Origin: Lactobacillus sp. ESL0679
GTDB taxonomy: Bacteria > Bacillota > Bacilli > Lactobacillales > Lactobacillaceae
Reading direction: 5' to 3'
NCBI RefSeq assembly: GCF_029433515.1
Contig: NZ_JAQTIG010000004.1
Location: 124,001 to 188,000 of the forward strand
Length of the DNA: 64,000 nt
In this document: positions 27,321 to 36,900 of the stretch, one piece after another
Numbering within the stretch: position 1 is the stretch's first letter
Layout: every line of letters starts with the position of its first letter
The notes under the pieces: model-generated
The model's database searches: none
What the model was told of the DNA's origin: nothing
The model's input: only the letters and a program-made list of their open reading frames with translations
Program-made: the position numbers and the translations under genes

Positions 27321-28280
27321 ATGTGGAAAACAATTCTGAGACGTTTTTTGGTTATGATTCCGCAAATTATTATCTTGAGTTTTTTAGTCTTTGTTTTGGC
27401 TAAAATGATGCCTGGTGACCCATTTAGTGGCCAAATTAACCCCAACACCGATCCCAAGCAGTTAGCTGCTTTAAAGCAGGCAGCGGGTTTGAATGATCCA
27501 ATTCCAGTTCAATATGGTCGTTGGGTTGGTAACTTGTTCCGGGGCGATCTTGGTACGAGTTATATCCAACACGTGCCGGTTGTTTCTTTAATTGCTGACC
27601 GTGCGGTTAATACCTTCTGGTTGTCATTATTATCAACGATTATTACTTATGCAATTTCAATTCCAATGGGAATTACCGCTGGCCGTCATCAAGATGAATG
27701 GCAAGACCAAGCAGTTGAAATCTTTAACTATGTTACCTATGCGGTGCCGCCGTTTGTCTTTTACATTTTAGCTATTTGGCTATTCGGCTTCACATTAGGT
27801 TGGTTCCCAATTTCAGGTTCAGTTTCGGCTAATGCATCGGGCTTCTGGGGGGTAATTGGCAGTCAATTCTACCATATGCTGCTACCAGCAATTCTGACAG
27901 CGCTCGTTACAACCACTGGTATTGTTCAGTATTTGCGTACGGGTATCGTCGATAACAAGGTTGAGGATTATGTTCGAACAGCACACAGTAAGGGTGTTCC
28001 AGAAAACGTTGTCTTCAACAAGCATATTTTGCGTAACTCATTATTGCCGATTGCCTCTAACTTCGGAACGGTAATTACCGGTCTATTAAGTGGTTCAATG
28101 ATTATTGAATCTGTCTTTAGTTACCCAGGAATGGGGAAACTCTTCTTGGATTCAATTTCTCAACGTGATTATACGACGCTGACTGCATTAATTTTGATTT
28201 TTGGTATTTTAACTTTATTAGGTAACTTGCTCTCAGATATTATCATGAGTATTGTTGACCCAAGAATTCGGATTAAGTAG
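27321..28280 (+). CDS. oppB: Oligopeptide ABC transporter permease OppB
   Basis: A 319-residue inner membrane permease with about six helices. The first helix is 'IIILSFLVFVLAKMMPGDPF' type (hydrophobic, then PGDPF), and the EAA loop region reads 'YVRTAHSKGVPENVVFNKHILRN'. Forms the channel with OppC. ATG follows AAGGAGAGTGACTAAAA. Confidence 0.94.
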   Translation: MWKTILRRFLVMIPQIIILSFLVFVLAKMMPGDPFSGQINPNTDPKQLAALKQAAGLNDPIPVQYGRWVGNLFRGDLGTSYIQHVPVVSLIADRAVNTFWLSLLSTIITYAISIPMGITAGRHQDEWQDQAVEIFNYVTYAVPPFVFYILAIWLFGFTLGWFPISGSVSANASGFWGVIGSQFYHMLLPAILTALVTTTGIVQYLRTGIVDNKVEDYVRTAHSKGVPENVVFNKHILRNSLLPIASNFGTVITGLLSGSMIIESVFSYPGMGKLFLDSISQRDYTTLTALILIFGILTLLGNLLSDIIMSIVDPRIRIK

Positions 28281-28294
28281 GGGGCGAGAGTAAA

Positions 28295-29209
28295 ATGGCT
28301 AAAAATAAAGAAAAATTACAAAAAGACCAAAAAGCATCACGCCCAGCTCCTGCATCTGGATTTAAGGTTGCAATGCACGAAATTAGACATGATAAAGTAG
28401 CTTTTACTGCTGCGATTATTATCGTTCTGATTTTATTGTTTACCTTTGGTGGCTCACTGTTTCTACATAAGTCACAAGTTACAGAAATTAATATTGTCGA
28501 TGCCTATTATGGCTGGGGTCAAAATGGTCATATCTTTGGTACTGATGACGGTGGTCGTGACATTTTAAAGCTGCTCATGATGGGTGGTCGTAACTCAATT
28601 ATGATTGGTCTGGCAGTTACTGCAGTTGTTGAAATTGTCGGCTTATTAGTTGGACTAGTTTCAGGCTATTACGGTGGTTATATTGATTCAATCATAATGA
28701 GAATTGTTGACTTCATCCAGGTTTTGCCAAGATGGCCAATTATGATTGTTCTTGTAACTGTTATTCCTAACTACAATGCGGTTAATTTGGTCTGGATTAT
28801 TTCCATCTTTGCGTGGACTTCAACGGCGCGTTACTTCCGTGCCTTCATTTTGTCACAGCGTGAACGGGATTACGTCCTAGCTTCTAAAACTTCGGGTTCG
28901 TCTGACTTGAAAATTATGTTTAGAGAAGTTTTACCAAACATTACGTCAATGATTATTATTGATGTTGTATTGACAATTGCCGGTAACATTGGTGTCGAAA
29001 CAACACTATCGTTTATTGGCTATGGTTTGCCAACAACAACGCCGTCACTTGGTACGTTGATTGGGTTTGCTAACGATCCAGTTAACGTTGTTAACCGGCC
29101 GTGGTTGTGGTTACCAGCGACAATTTTACTGCTGATGATTTCTTTAAGTATTAACTATGTTGGCCGTGCCTTGCAACGTGCAGGGGACGCTCGTCAACGT
29201 GAAAATTAA
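28295..29209 (+). CDS. oppC: Oligopeptide ABC transporter permease OppC
   Basis: A 304-residue permease. A cytoplasmic basic N-terminus (about 1-35) precedes the first helix; 'FGTDDGGRDILKLLM' is the periplasmic-side signature of OppC and DppC proteins; the coupling loop is 'YVLASKTSGSSDLKIMFREVLPN'. ATG follows GGGGGCGAGAGTAAA. It is followed by a terminator, so oppA may also have its own promoter. Confidence 0.94.
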   Translation: MAKNKEKLQKDQKASRPAPASGFKVAMHEIRHDKVAFTAAIIIVLILLFTFGGSLFLHKSQVTEINIVDAYYGWGQNGHIFGTDDGGRDILKLLMMGGRNSIMIGLAVTAVVEIVGLLVGLVSGYYGGYIDSIIMRIVDFIQVLPRWPIMIVLVTVIPNYNAVNLVWIISIFAWTSTARYFRAFILSQRERDYVLASKTSGSSDLKIMFREVLPNITSMIIIDVVLTIAGNIGVETTLSFIGYGLPTTTPSLGTLIGFANDPVNVVNRPWLWLPATILLLMISLSINYVGRALQRAGDARQREN

Positions 29210-29216
29210 TTTAATT

Positions 29217-29248
29217 AAAAGCTTTACTTTAAAGAGTAAGGCTTTTTT
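29217..29248 (+). terminator. Terminator between oppC and oppA
   Basis: A 12-bp stem (AAAAGCTTTACT, 29217-29228, with AGTAAGGCTTTT, 29235-29246, one G-U) and T-run. It likely separates the transporter core transcript from oppA. Confidence 0.8.
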
Positions 29249-29342
29249 CTTACTTAAAAAAGCAAAACTATCTATGAGTAAACTATAATAATTAAATTAA
29301 ATTATAATAAAATTATCCGAATTGCTGTTTGCATATGTTAAA

Positions 29343-29363
29343 ATTTAAGTATTAACTTATTCC
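29343..29363 (+). promoter_or_regulatory. Element shared by both oppA upstream regions, copy 1
   Basis: ATTTAAGTATTAACTTATTCC recurs with 18 of 21 matching bases at 31296-31316, about the same distance (44 and 39 bases) before each oppA start. It follows a TTAAAA -10-like stretch. It could be a promoter/leader element retained through gene duplication, or an operator. Confidence 0.5.
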
Positions 29364-29407
29364 AATTACACTTAAATATAAATAGAATGGATAGGGGTAA
29401 TTATTAT

Positions 29408-31180
29408 ATGAAAAAGTCCAAAATACTTAGTTCAATTGGAGTTGTTACGGCAGCTGCATTAACCTTGGTAGCTTGTGGTAAGAGTAACAACGGCGGTAGT
29501 AATCAAAACGTAAATTCGGTTGATAAGTTTTCTGCATCAGTACCAAGTAAAGCTGCTAGACAAGGTGGTACTTTAAAGGTCGCTGTTAGAACTGATACAC
29601 CATTTACTGGTATTTTTTCAGATGAATTATCTACCACTTCTGTTGACTCCGAGGTTTCTCAACCTGGTGAAGAAGAGCTATTTGACACCGATGATAATTT
29701 TAAAATTAATGATAAGGGTCCAGCAACTTTAAAATTAAATGTTAAAGTTAAGACCGCAACAATCACTGTGAAAAAGGGCGTTAAATGGTCTGACGGTAAA
29801 CAAGTAACGGCTAAGGATATGGAATATTCATACGAAATCTTGGCTAACAAAAAGACCGCAGCACAACGTTACAGCAGTCAATTAGAAAACATTGAAGGTA
29901 TGAAGGAATATCACGATGGTCAGGCAAAGACGATTAGTGGTATTGAAATGCCAGACGGTGAAAATGGTCGCCAAATTATTATTCATTTCAAACAAATGAA
30001 GCCAGGAATGACCAATAGTGGTAACGGCTACTTCTGGGAATATGTGGCACCATACCATTACCTAAAAGACGTGCCGTTTGATAAGTTACAATCTTCAGAC
30101 AAGATTAGAAAGCACCCACTATACTTTGGACCGTTTAAGCTAGCTAAGTTAGTTCGTGGTGAATCTGTAACTTGGGTACCAAACAAGTATTATTGGCGTG
30201 GCACTCCGAAGTTAAATAAAATTGTGATTTCAGTTATTTCTTCTAACTCAACTTCACAGTCAATTAAGGATCATAAATTTGATGTCATTCAAGCAATTAA
30301 CACCCAATGGGACCAAGTTAAAGATACTAAGAATGTAAACTTCGTGGCGCAAATTCCGCTGCAATATAATTATATTGGCTTTAGGGTTGGTAAATGGGAT
30401 GCCAAAAAAGGCAAGAACGTCATGAACCCGAAGGCTAAGATGAATAATAAGGCTTTGCGGCAAGCAATTGGTTATGCCATGAACGTTGATGCCGTTGATA
30501 AGCGTTACACTGAAGGCTTGAGCTTCCGTGTACCAACCCTAATTCCAGCACAATTTGGTGATTACTTTGATAAGAATGCTAAGGGTTACTCATATAACTT
30601 AAAGAGGGCCAATGCAATTTTGGACAAGGCTGGATATAAGAAGAAGGGCAAATGGCGTGTTCAACCAAATGGCAAGCCGTTAGTGATTAACTATATGGCT
30701 CGCCAAGGTGATTCTACTCAAGAGCCAATTGAGCAAAATTATATTCAACAATGGCACAAGATTGGTCTAAATGTTAAATTGCTTGGTGGACGTCTAACAG
30801 AATTTAACTCGTTTGAAGATAAATTACAGCACGATGATCCAAGTGTTGACATGTTTGAAGCTGGTTGGAGTTTAGCAAGTGAGCCATCGCCTAATATTAT
30901 GTATAGTGAAACAACACCGATGAATTATTCACGTTTTGTGACACCAGAAAATAATAAATTAATGGATGAAATTGACTCAACTAAGTCATTCAACCATAAA
31001 TATCGTGTGCAAAAGTTCCACGAATGGCAAGAGTACATGAACGACCAGGCATTTATCATTCCTGAAGATAATAAGTATCAGGTATATGCTGTAAATGATA
31101 GGATTACCGGTTATTCATTGAAGCCTTCACAAAACACTAATGGCCACCAATTATGGTGGCAAGTTGGTTTTATCAAATAA
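29408..31180 (+). CDS. oppA: Oligopeptide-binding lipoprotein OppA (first copy)
   Basis: A 590-residue extracellular peptide-binding lipoprotein of the SBP_bac_5 family. The signal peptide has a lipobox 'LVAC' with the lipidated Cys at residue 23, followed by a Ser/Asn/Gly linker. 'VKWSDGKQVTAKDMEYSYEI' lies in the ligand domain as in known OppA. The frame extends to 29387, but the ATG at 29408 gives a standard MKKSK signal start behind AGGGGTAA. It feeds OppBCDF. The second copy follows. Confidence 0.95.
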   Translation: MKKSKILSSIGVVTAAALTLVACGKSNNGGSNQNVNSVDKFSASVPSKAARQGGTLKVAVRTDTPFTGIFSDELSTTSVDSEVSQPGEEELFDTDDNFKINDKGPATLKLNVKVKTATITVKKGVKWSDGKQVTAKDMEYSYEILANKKTAAQRYSSQLENIEGMKEYHDGQAKTISGIEMPDGENGRQIIIHFKQMKPGMTNSGNGYFWEYVAPYHYLKDVPFDKLQSSDKIRKHPLYFGPFKLAKLVRGESVTWVPNKYYWRGTPKLNKIVISVISSNSTSQSIKDHKFDVIQAINTQWDQVKDTKNVNFVAQIPLQYNYIGFRVGKWDAKKGKNVMNPKAKMNNKALRQAIGYAMNVDAVDKRYTEGLSFRVPTLIPAQFGDYFDKNAKGYSYNLKRANAILDKAGYKKKGKWRVQPNGKPLVINYMARQGDSTQEPIEQNYIQQWHKIGLNVKLLGGRLTEFNSFEDKLQHDDPSVDMFEAGWSLASEPSPNIMYSETTPMNYSRFVTPENNKLMDEIDSTKSFNHKYRVQKFHEWQEYMNDQAFIIPEDNKYQVYAVNDRITGYSLKPSQNTNGHQLWWQVGFIK

Positions 31181-31194
31181 AATAACGCTTTTTA

Positions 31195-31225
31195 AAAACT
31201 TGAGAGTAAAATCTCAAGTTTTTTT
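31195..31225 (+). terminator. Terminator between the two oppA genes
   Basis: An 11-bp perfect stem (AAAACTTGAGA, 31195-31205, with its complement at 31212-31222), 6-base loop, T-run. Each oppA therefore looks like a separate unit. Confidence 0.85.
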
Positions 31226-31295
31226 AGTGTGATTTCGAATAGCTTATTAAATTTAAATTAATTAATATGTTGATTTTTTAATTAATCATGGTAGG

Positions 31296-31316
31296 ATTTA
31301 AGTATTAGCTTGTTTC
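31296..31316 (+). promoter_or_regulatory. Element shared by both oppA upstream regions, copy 2
   Basis: ATTTAAGTATTAGCTTGTTTC, matching the first copy at 18 of 21 positions, 39 bases before the second oppA start. Confidence 0.5.
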
Positions 31317-31355
31317 GAAAAAATGTTAAATGATAATAAGGAAGGGTAGCTTATT

Positions 31356-33125
31356 ATGAAAAAAGGCAAATTTTTAAGCTCGGTTGGAGTAGTTACAGCA
31401 GCTGCTTTAACATTAGTAGCTTGTGGTAAGAGCAACACCGATGATAATAGTGGTGCTAAGACGGCAAATAAGTTTCCAATTGCAACGCCAGCTAAGGCAG
31501 TTAAGCAAGGTGGAACCATTAAGATTGCTGAAGAAACTGACACACCATTTACAGGTGTTTTTAATGAAGAATTACAAATGGACCAGCCAAGTGCTGATGT
31601 TTCTTCTCCTGGTCAAGAATCATTGTTTTATGTTGATGATAACTACAAAATTAATGATAAAGGACCAGCAATTTTAAGATTAGATCGTAAAGCTAATACT
31701 GCAACGATCACAATCAAGAAGGGCGTTAAATGGTCTGACGGCAAACAAGTTACAGCAAAAGATGTTGAATTTGCTTATGAAATTATTGCTAATAAAGATA
31801 CGAACTCACAAAGATATTCCGACCAATTTAATGTTATTAAAGGTATGAAGGAATATCACGAGGGTAAGGCCAAGACAATTTCTGGTATTGAAATGCCAGA
31901 TGGCGAAAATGGTAGAAAAGTTGTCTTACATTGTACTGAATTGAAGCCAGGTATGGCATATACAGGTAATGGTTATATTTGGGAAGATGCAGCTCCGTAT
32001 CATTATTTAAAGAATGTTCCATTTAAGAAGTTGGAATCTTCCGATCAATTGAGAAAGAATCCAATCTTCTTTGGACCATATAAGGTGCAAAAGATTGTTC
32101 GTGGTCAATCTGTAACTTGGGTACCAAACAAGTATTACTGGCGTGGTAAACCAAAACTAGATAAGGTTATTTATCAAGTTGTTTCTCCTAACTCCGCTTC
32201 ACAAGCAATTAAGAGTCATAAATTTGACATTATTCAAGTTATTAACAGTCAGTGGAAGCAAGTTAAAGATACTAAGAGTGTTAACTTTGTTGCTAAAATT
32301 CCGCTACAATACAACTACTTAGCCTTCAAAGTTGGTAAGTGGGATGCTAAGAAATCTAAGAATGTCATGAATCCTAAAGCCAAAATGAATAATAAGGCTT
32401 TGCGTCAGGCTATGGCTTATGCAATGAATACAGATTCAGTTTATAAGCACTATACTGATGGTTTGAGTTTCCAAATCCCAACTTTGATTCCATCACCGTT
32501 TGGCGATTACTATGACAAGAGTATTAAGGGTTACACTTATAATATTAAGAAAGCTAACCAAATTTTGGATAAAGCTGGCTACAAGAAGAAGGGCAAATGG
32601 CGTGTCCAACCAAATGGTAAGCCATTAACTATTCATTTTTTGGCAATGTCAGGTAATGCAATTCAACAACCAATTGATCAAAACTACATTCAACAATGGA
32701 ATAAGATTGGCTTGAACGTAAAATTGGTTGGCGGTAGATTGACTGAGTTCAACTCATTCTACGACAAGGTTCAACATGACGATCCAGGTGTTGACATGTT
32801 TATTGCTGGTTGGACCTTATCAGATGAACCTTCACAACAACAAATGTACAGTGAAGGTACAATGTCAAACTACTCAAGATTTGTTACCCCAGAGAATAAT
32901 AAACTCTTGCAAGAAATGGACTCACAAAAGGCCTTTAACCACAAGTACCGAGTACAGAAGTTCCATGAATGGCAGAAGTATATGGTTGATCAAGCCTATG
33001 TTGTACCAACAGTTAATTCATATCAAATTGATGCTGTCAATGATAAAATTACTGGCTACTCCTATAAGCCATCGCATATGAACAATGACCACCACATTTG
33101 GTTTGACATTGGTTATGCCAAATAA
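31356..33125 (+). CDS. oppA: Oligopeptide-binding lipoprotein OppA (second copy)
   Basis: A 589-residue paralogue of the first oppA, alignable from the signal peptide ('VVTAAALTLVACGKSN' identical) to the last residues. Lipidated Cys at 23. The linker after the Cys is charged (TDDNS...) rather than Asn-rich, and ligand-domain blocks such as 'GGRLTEFNSF' are shared, while the stretch around 'IAGWTLSDEPSQQQM' differs, consistent with another peptide range. ATG follows AAGGAAGGGTAGC. Two binding proteins serving one permease is a common lactobacillus pattern. Confidence 0.95.
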   Translation: MKKGKFLSSVGVVTAAALTLVACGKSNTDDNSGAKTANKFPIATPAKAVKQGGTIKIAEETDTPFTGVFNEELQMDQPSADVSSPGQESLFYVDDNYKINDKGPAILRLDRKANTATITIKKGVKWSDGKQVTAKDVEFAYEIIANKDTNSQRYSDQFNVIKGMKEYHEGKAKTISGIEMPDGENGRKVVLHCTELKPGMAYTGNGYIWEDAAPYHYLKNVPFKKLESSDQLRKNPIFFGPYKVQKIVRGQSVTWVPNKYYWRGKPKLDKVIYQVVSPNSASQAIKSHKFDIIQVINSQWKQVKDTKSVNFVAKIPLQYNYLAFKVGKWDAKKSKNVMNPKAKMNNKALRQAMAYAMNTDSVYKHYTDGLSFQIPTLIPSPFGDYYDKSIKGYTYNIKKANQILDKAGYKKKGKWRVQPNGKPLTIHFLAMSGNAIQQPIDQNYIQQWNKIGLNVKLVGGRLTEFNSFYDKVQHDDPGVDMFIAGWTLSDEPSQQQMYSEGTMSNYSRFVTPENNKLLQEMDSQKAFNHKYRVQKFHEWQKYMVDQAYVVPTVNSYQIDAVNDKITGYSYKPSHMNNDHHIWFDIGYAK

Positions 33126-33163
33126 CTAACATAATTGAAAATCCTTTTAGTATAAATATAGCG

Positions 33164-33197
33164 AAAAGCACATGGTTAAAGGAACCTTGTGCTTTTT
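33164..33197 (+). terminator. Terminator after the second oppA
   Basis: Stem AAAAGCACA-t-GGTT with AACC-t-TGTGCTTTT (33164-33177 with 33183-33196) and a T-run; it ends the opp region. Confidence 0.83.
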
Positions 33198-33249
33198 GTG
33201 TATTTTAAGGATAACTTATCGCTGGAATTGCATTTTATCGCGCAAAAAC

Positions 33250-33258
33250 TGGTATAAT
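33250..33258 (+). promoter_or_regulatory. Extended -10 promoter of rnc
   Basis: TGGTATAAT is a perfect extended -10 (TGnTATAAT), 23 bases before the rnc start. A TTGCAT lies upstream with a long 19-base spacer, which extended -10 promoters tolerate. Confidence 0.65.
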
Positions 33259-33281
33259 CAAAGAATAAAGGAGCTGAGAAG

Positions 33282-33968
33282 ATGGTAAGCACGAAATTTG
33301 TTAATCAATTAAATGACAAATATAAAATCAAGTTTAACAATCCCCAATTATTGGAAGAAGCATTCACGCATTCTTCGTACGCTAATGAACACCCGCAGGA
33401 TGGAGTTCGCGATTATGAAAAGCTGGAGTTTTTGGGGGATGCGGTATTGGAACTGGCGATTTCTGATTACTTGTACCGTCATTTTACCGAATTAAATGAG
33501 GGTGAATTAACACGGATGAGGTCTAACATTGTTGATACTGAAGGCTTCGCCGAATTTGCCAAGAAGTTTGGCTTTCCAGCTGAAATTAATTTAGGTCATG
33601 GTGAAGAAAAAGCCGGTGCACGTTCACGCAAGACATTGCTTGAAGACGTGTTTGAGGCCTTCAATGGTGCGCTTTTCCTTGATCAAGGCATGAATGCAGT
33701 TGAACACTTTCTTCATTTAACTGTTTATCCATTAATTGATGCTGGTAAGTTTGATGCATCACGAGATTACAAGACCGACCTGCAGGAATTCTTGCAGCAA
33801 GATGGCCCGGTTAAGATTGAATATCAGGTAATTAAGGAGGAACAGCTGCCTTCTCGTTTTACGGTACAATTGCGGGTTAATGGCAAAGTTGTGTCCCAAG
33901 GTGTAGGTCATAATAAGAAGGCTGCAGAGCAGGACGCGGCACAGGCTGCCTTAGCCAAGAGAAGCTAG
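33282..33968 (+). CDS. rnc: Ribonuclease III
   Basis: A 228-residue endonuclease cutting double-stranded RNA in rRNA maturation. 'EKLEFLGDAVLELAISDYLY' is the signature acidic helix, 'KTLLEDVFEAFNGALFLD' completes the metal site, and a C-terminal double-stranded RNA-binding domain runs from about 156. ATG at 33282 is 8 bases after AAAGGAG. rnc-smc-ftsY is kept as in Bacillus. Confidence 0.96.
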   Translation: MVSTKFVNQLNDKYKIKFNNPQLLEEAFTHSSYANEHPQDGVRDYEKLEFLGDAVLELAISDYLYRHFTELNEGELTRMRSNIVDTEGFAEFAKKFGFPAEINLGHGEEKAGARSRKTLLEDVFEAFNGALFLDQGMNAVEHFLHLTVYPLIDAGKFDASRDYKTDLQEFLQQDGPVKIEYQVIKEEQLPSRFTVQLRVNGKVVSQGVGHNKKAAEQDAAQAALAKRS

Positions 33969-33978
33969 GGGGTCGCTT

Positions 33979-36900
33979 GTGCCATTAAAAGAACTAATAA
34001 TTGACGGTTTTAAATCTTTTGCAGAAAAGACTAGGATTGAATTTGATGCTGGGATTACTGGCATTGTCGGCCCCAATGGTAGTGGGAAAAGTAATATTAC
34101 TGAAGCCATTCGGTGGGTAATGGGTGAATCACGGGCGAAGTCGCTGCGTGGTTCTAATATGAAAGATGTTATTTTTGCCGGAAGTGAATTTCGTAAGAGT
34201 GCCAATCACGCAGAAGTGACGATGGTTTTTGACAATCAGAAACGCGAGCTGCATTTTGACGCCGACCAAGTGACGGTAACGCGGCGAATTTTGCTTTCAG
34301 GTGATAATGAATACTTGATTAACAAGCATTCAGTTAGACAGCGCGATGTTCGCGCACTTTTTTTGGATTCTGGAATTTCGCAAGATAGTTTAGCGATTAT
34401 CTCTCAGGGACGAGTAGACCAAATACTAAATTCGCGTCCAGAAGCACGGCGAGTGCTGTTTGAAGAAGCTGCTGGGGTACTTCACTTTAAGAAGCAAAAG
34501 GAAGCTGCTAGCCTGCAGCTTGAACGGACGACAGACAACTTGGTTAGAATTAATGATTTGGTTAAGGAACTGGAGCAACGGATTGAGCCGCTGCATGAAC
34601 AGAGTTCATTAGCTAAGGAGTACCAATTTCAAAAGCAGGGGCTTGATCAAAAGTTAAAAACCTTGTTGGCCTTTGAAATTGCGGATTTGGATAAGCAAAA
34701 AGCCCAGGTGCAACAAAAAGCTGACAAAAATCAGGTTCTGCTGTCTAAGCTTGATTGCGAAGTTAAGGAATCTCAAAGTGCGGTCACAACTAAGCGCAAT
34801 GAATACAAGCAATTAAGCGACCAGCGTGAGCAGGTGCAGGCCGATTTACTCGCATTAACTAAAAAACTGTCGGATTTAAACGCCAACTTGCAGATTGCGG
34901 AGCAAAGCAAGCAATATAGCGAAGCCACTAAGAAAGAATATCAGGCTGAATTAAGCGATTTAAAAGCCCAGGTTGTCCAGCTTCAGGCTGATGGTAAAAA
35001 TCTGGCTGAGCAAAAGACAGCGCTAATTAATCAGCAGCAGAAACTGCAAGATCAGCGCTCGGATTTAACTGCGGAATTAAACGAAAATCCCGCTAACTTA
35101 AATCAAAAATTAGACGATCTACGCTCTGATTATATCCAGTTATTACAAGATCAAACTTCCAATAATAATGAAATTGTTTATCTCAATTCTGAATTAAAAA
35201 GAACGCGTGATGACAGTAGTTATCAAAATATTGATGTGACAACCGAATTAACGAAGTCAAGAGCAGAATTGGATCGGCTAAAGTCAGAAGGCACAGTACT
35301 TAAGGAAAAGCGGACAAAAGAGCAGCAGCAGGCTGCTACATTAATGTCTAAGCAGGAAGATGTCCAAGCAAACTTAAATGGTTTACGACAAACTGTTACT
35401 GAAAATACTCACCGGCTGAATCAAGTAAGTGCAAGATATGAAGCATTGGAAAATATTCGCAAACGTCATGAGGGTTACTATTATGGTGTTCGCAATGTTT
35501 TAAACAATCTGGCTGACTATCACGGAATTATTGGGGCAATTGGTGAGTTGATTTCATTTCCGGCAGAGCTAGAAGCCGCAATGGCGACGGCACTTGGCGG
35601 TGGCGTGCAAGACTTAGTAGCGGCGACGCGTTCAGATGCTCGAGATGCGATTAATCAGTTAAAGCAGCGTCATGCTGGTCGAGCCACGTTTTTACCATTA
35701 GATGGCTTACGGCAGTATTCAATTCCTGCTTCAACCGTTCGCAGTTTGCAGTCGTTTGCTGGTTATCAGGGGATTGCCAGTGATTTGGTGCAAAGTTCCA
35801 GTAGCGAAGATATTAGTCCGGCGATTAATTACCTGCTTGGGAGTACGGTGATTGTCGATACGATTGATAATGCTTTGCAAATTTCGCGTCGCATTGGCCG
35901 CTACCGAATTGTTACCTTAGACGGCGATATTATCTCGCCCGGCGGTTCAATGACTGGTGGTGTCCGCAACCAAAAGAATAATTCGCCTTTGCAAACTGCT
36001 GCTGAATTAACGCAGCTTAAACAAAAAATCGCGCAATTAAAAGAAGGTTTAACTATTGACCAGACAGATTTAGCAACGCTAGTTAAGCAAGACGAAGAAT
36101 TAACGCAGCAATTGTCTGAAGTTAAACAGAAATTGCAGGAAGTTAGTCGCGATTTGGGCGAAGCTGTCCTTTCTTATCAAAACCAAGAAAAAGAGGTTGA
36201 CCGCCTAAAAGCTGCCAACCAACTGTTTGAATCTCGCAGAGAAGAGCGAGACAAGCAAATTGCGTCGTTAACGGCGAAGATTAAGCAGGCTGAGCAGCAA
36301 AAAGCCGATTTTGTGACAAAAATTGCTGAGCAAAAAGAGCAGATTAGCCAGCTTCAGGAGCGAATTAAGAACTTTGCAACGTTAAACCAAAAAGTCCAAG
36401 ATAAGTTGGCTGAACTTGATCCACAGATTGCGGTTTATACTAACAAATTAGAAAATTTGGCTGGTCAACAAAAGACAAATCAGCAAGAATTAACTGACCA
36501 GCAAAAACAAGTTGAGACGCTGACAACCAAACTTACTGATCTGGAACATAATGGTCAGCTCGACCAGCAGAAAAAGCAGGAATTGCACCAAGAAAATGCA
36601 ACTGGTATTAAGCAAAAGGCTAAACTGCAAGAAGAGTTGAATACACTGAGTTCGCAGCTCGGGCAATTTGATGCGCAAATTAATCAATTGGACCAAGTTG
36701 CCAGCCGCAATTATGATTTACGTAAGGATGCGGCAAGTGAGCAAGAAGGCCTTTCGGTTAAGATTGCCCAGTTTAGCAGTAAAATTGACCAACGACTTGA
36801 AACTTTGAATAAAGATTATTCATTGACTTATGAGGCTGCATTGGCCCATGCTGAGGGTGAAAATACGCAACAAACGCGTGAGCAATTGCAAAAAGAAGTT

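Noticed and set aside
31356..33125. Second oppA as a decaying duplicate
   Set aside because: The gene is full length with an intact lipobox and good ribosome binding site; it looks functional.
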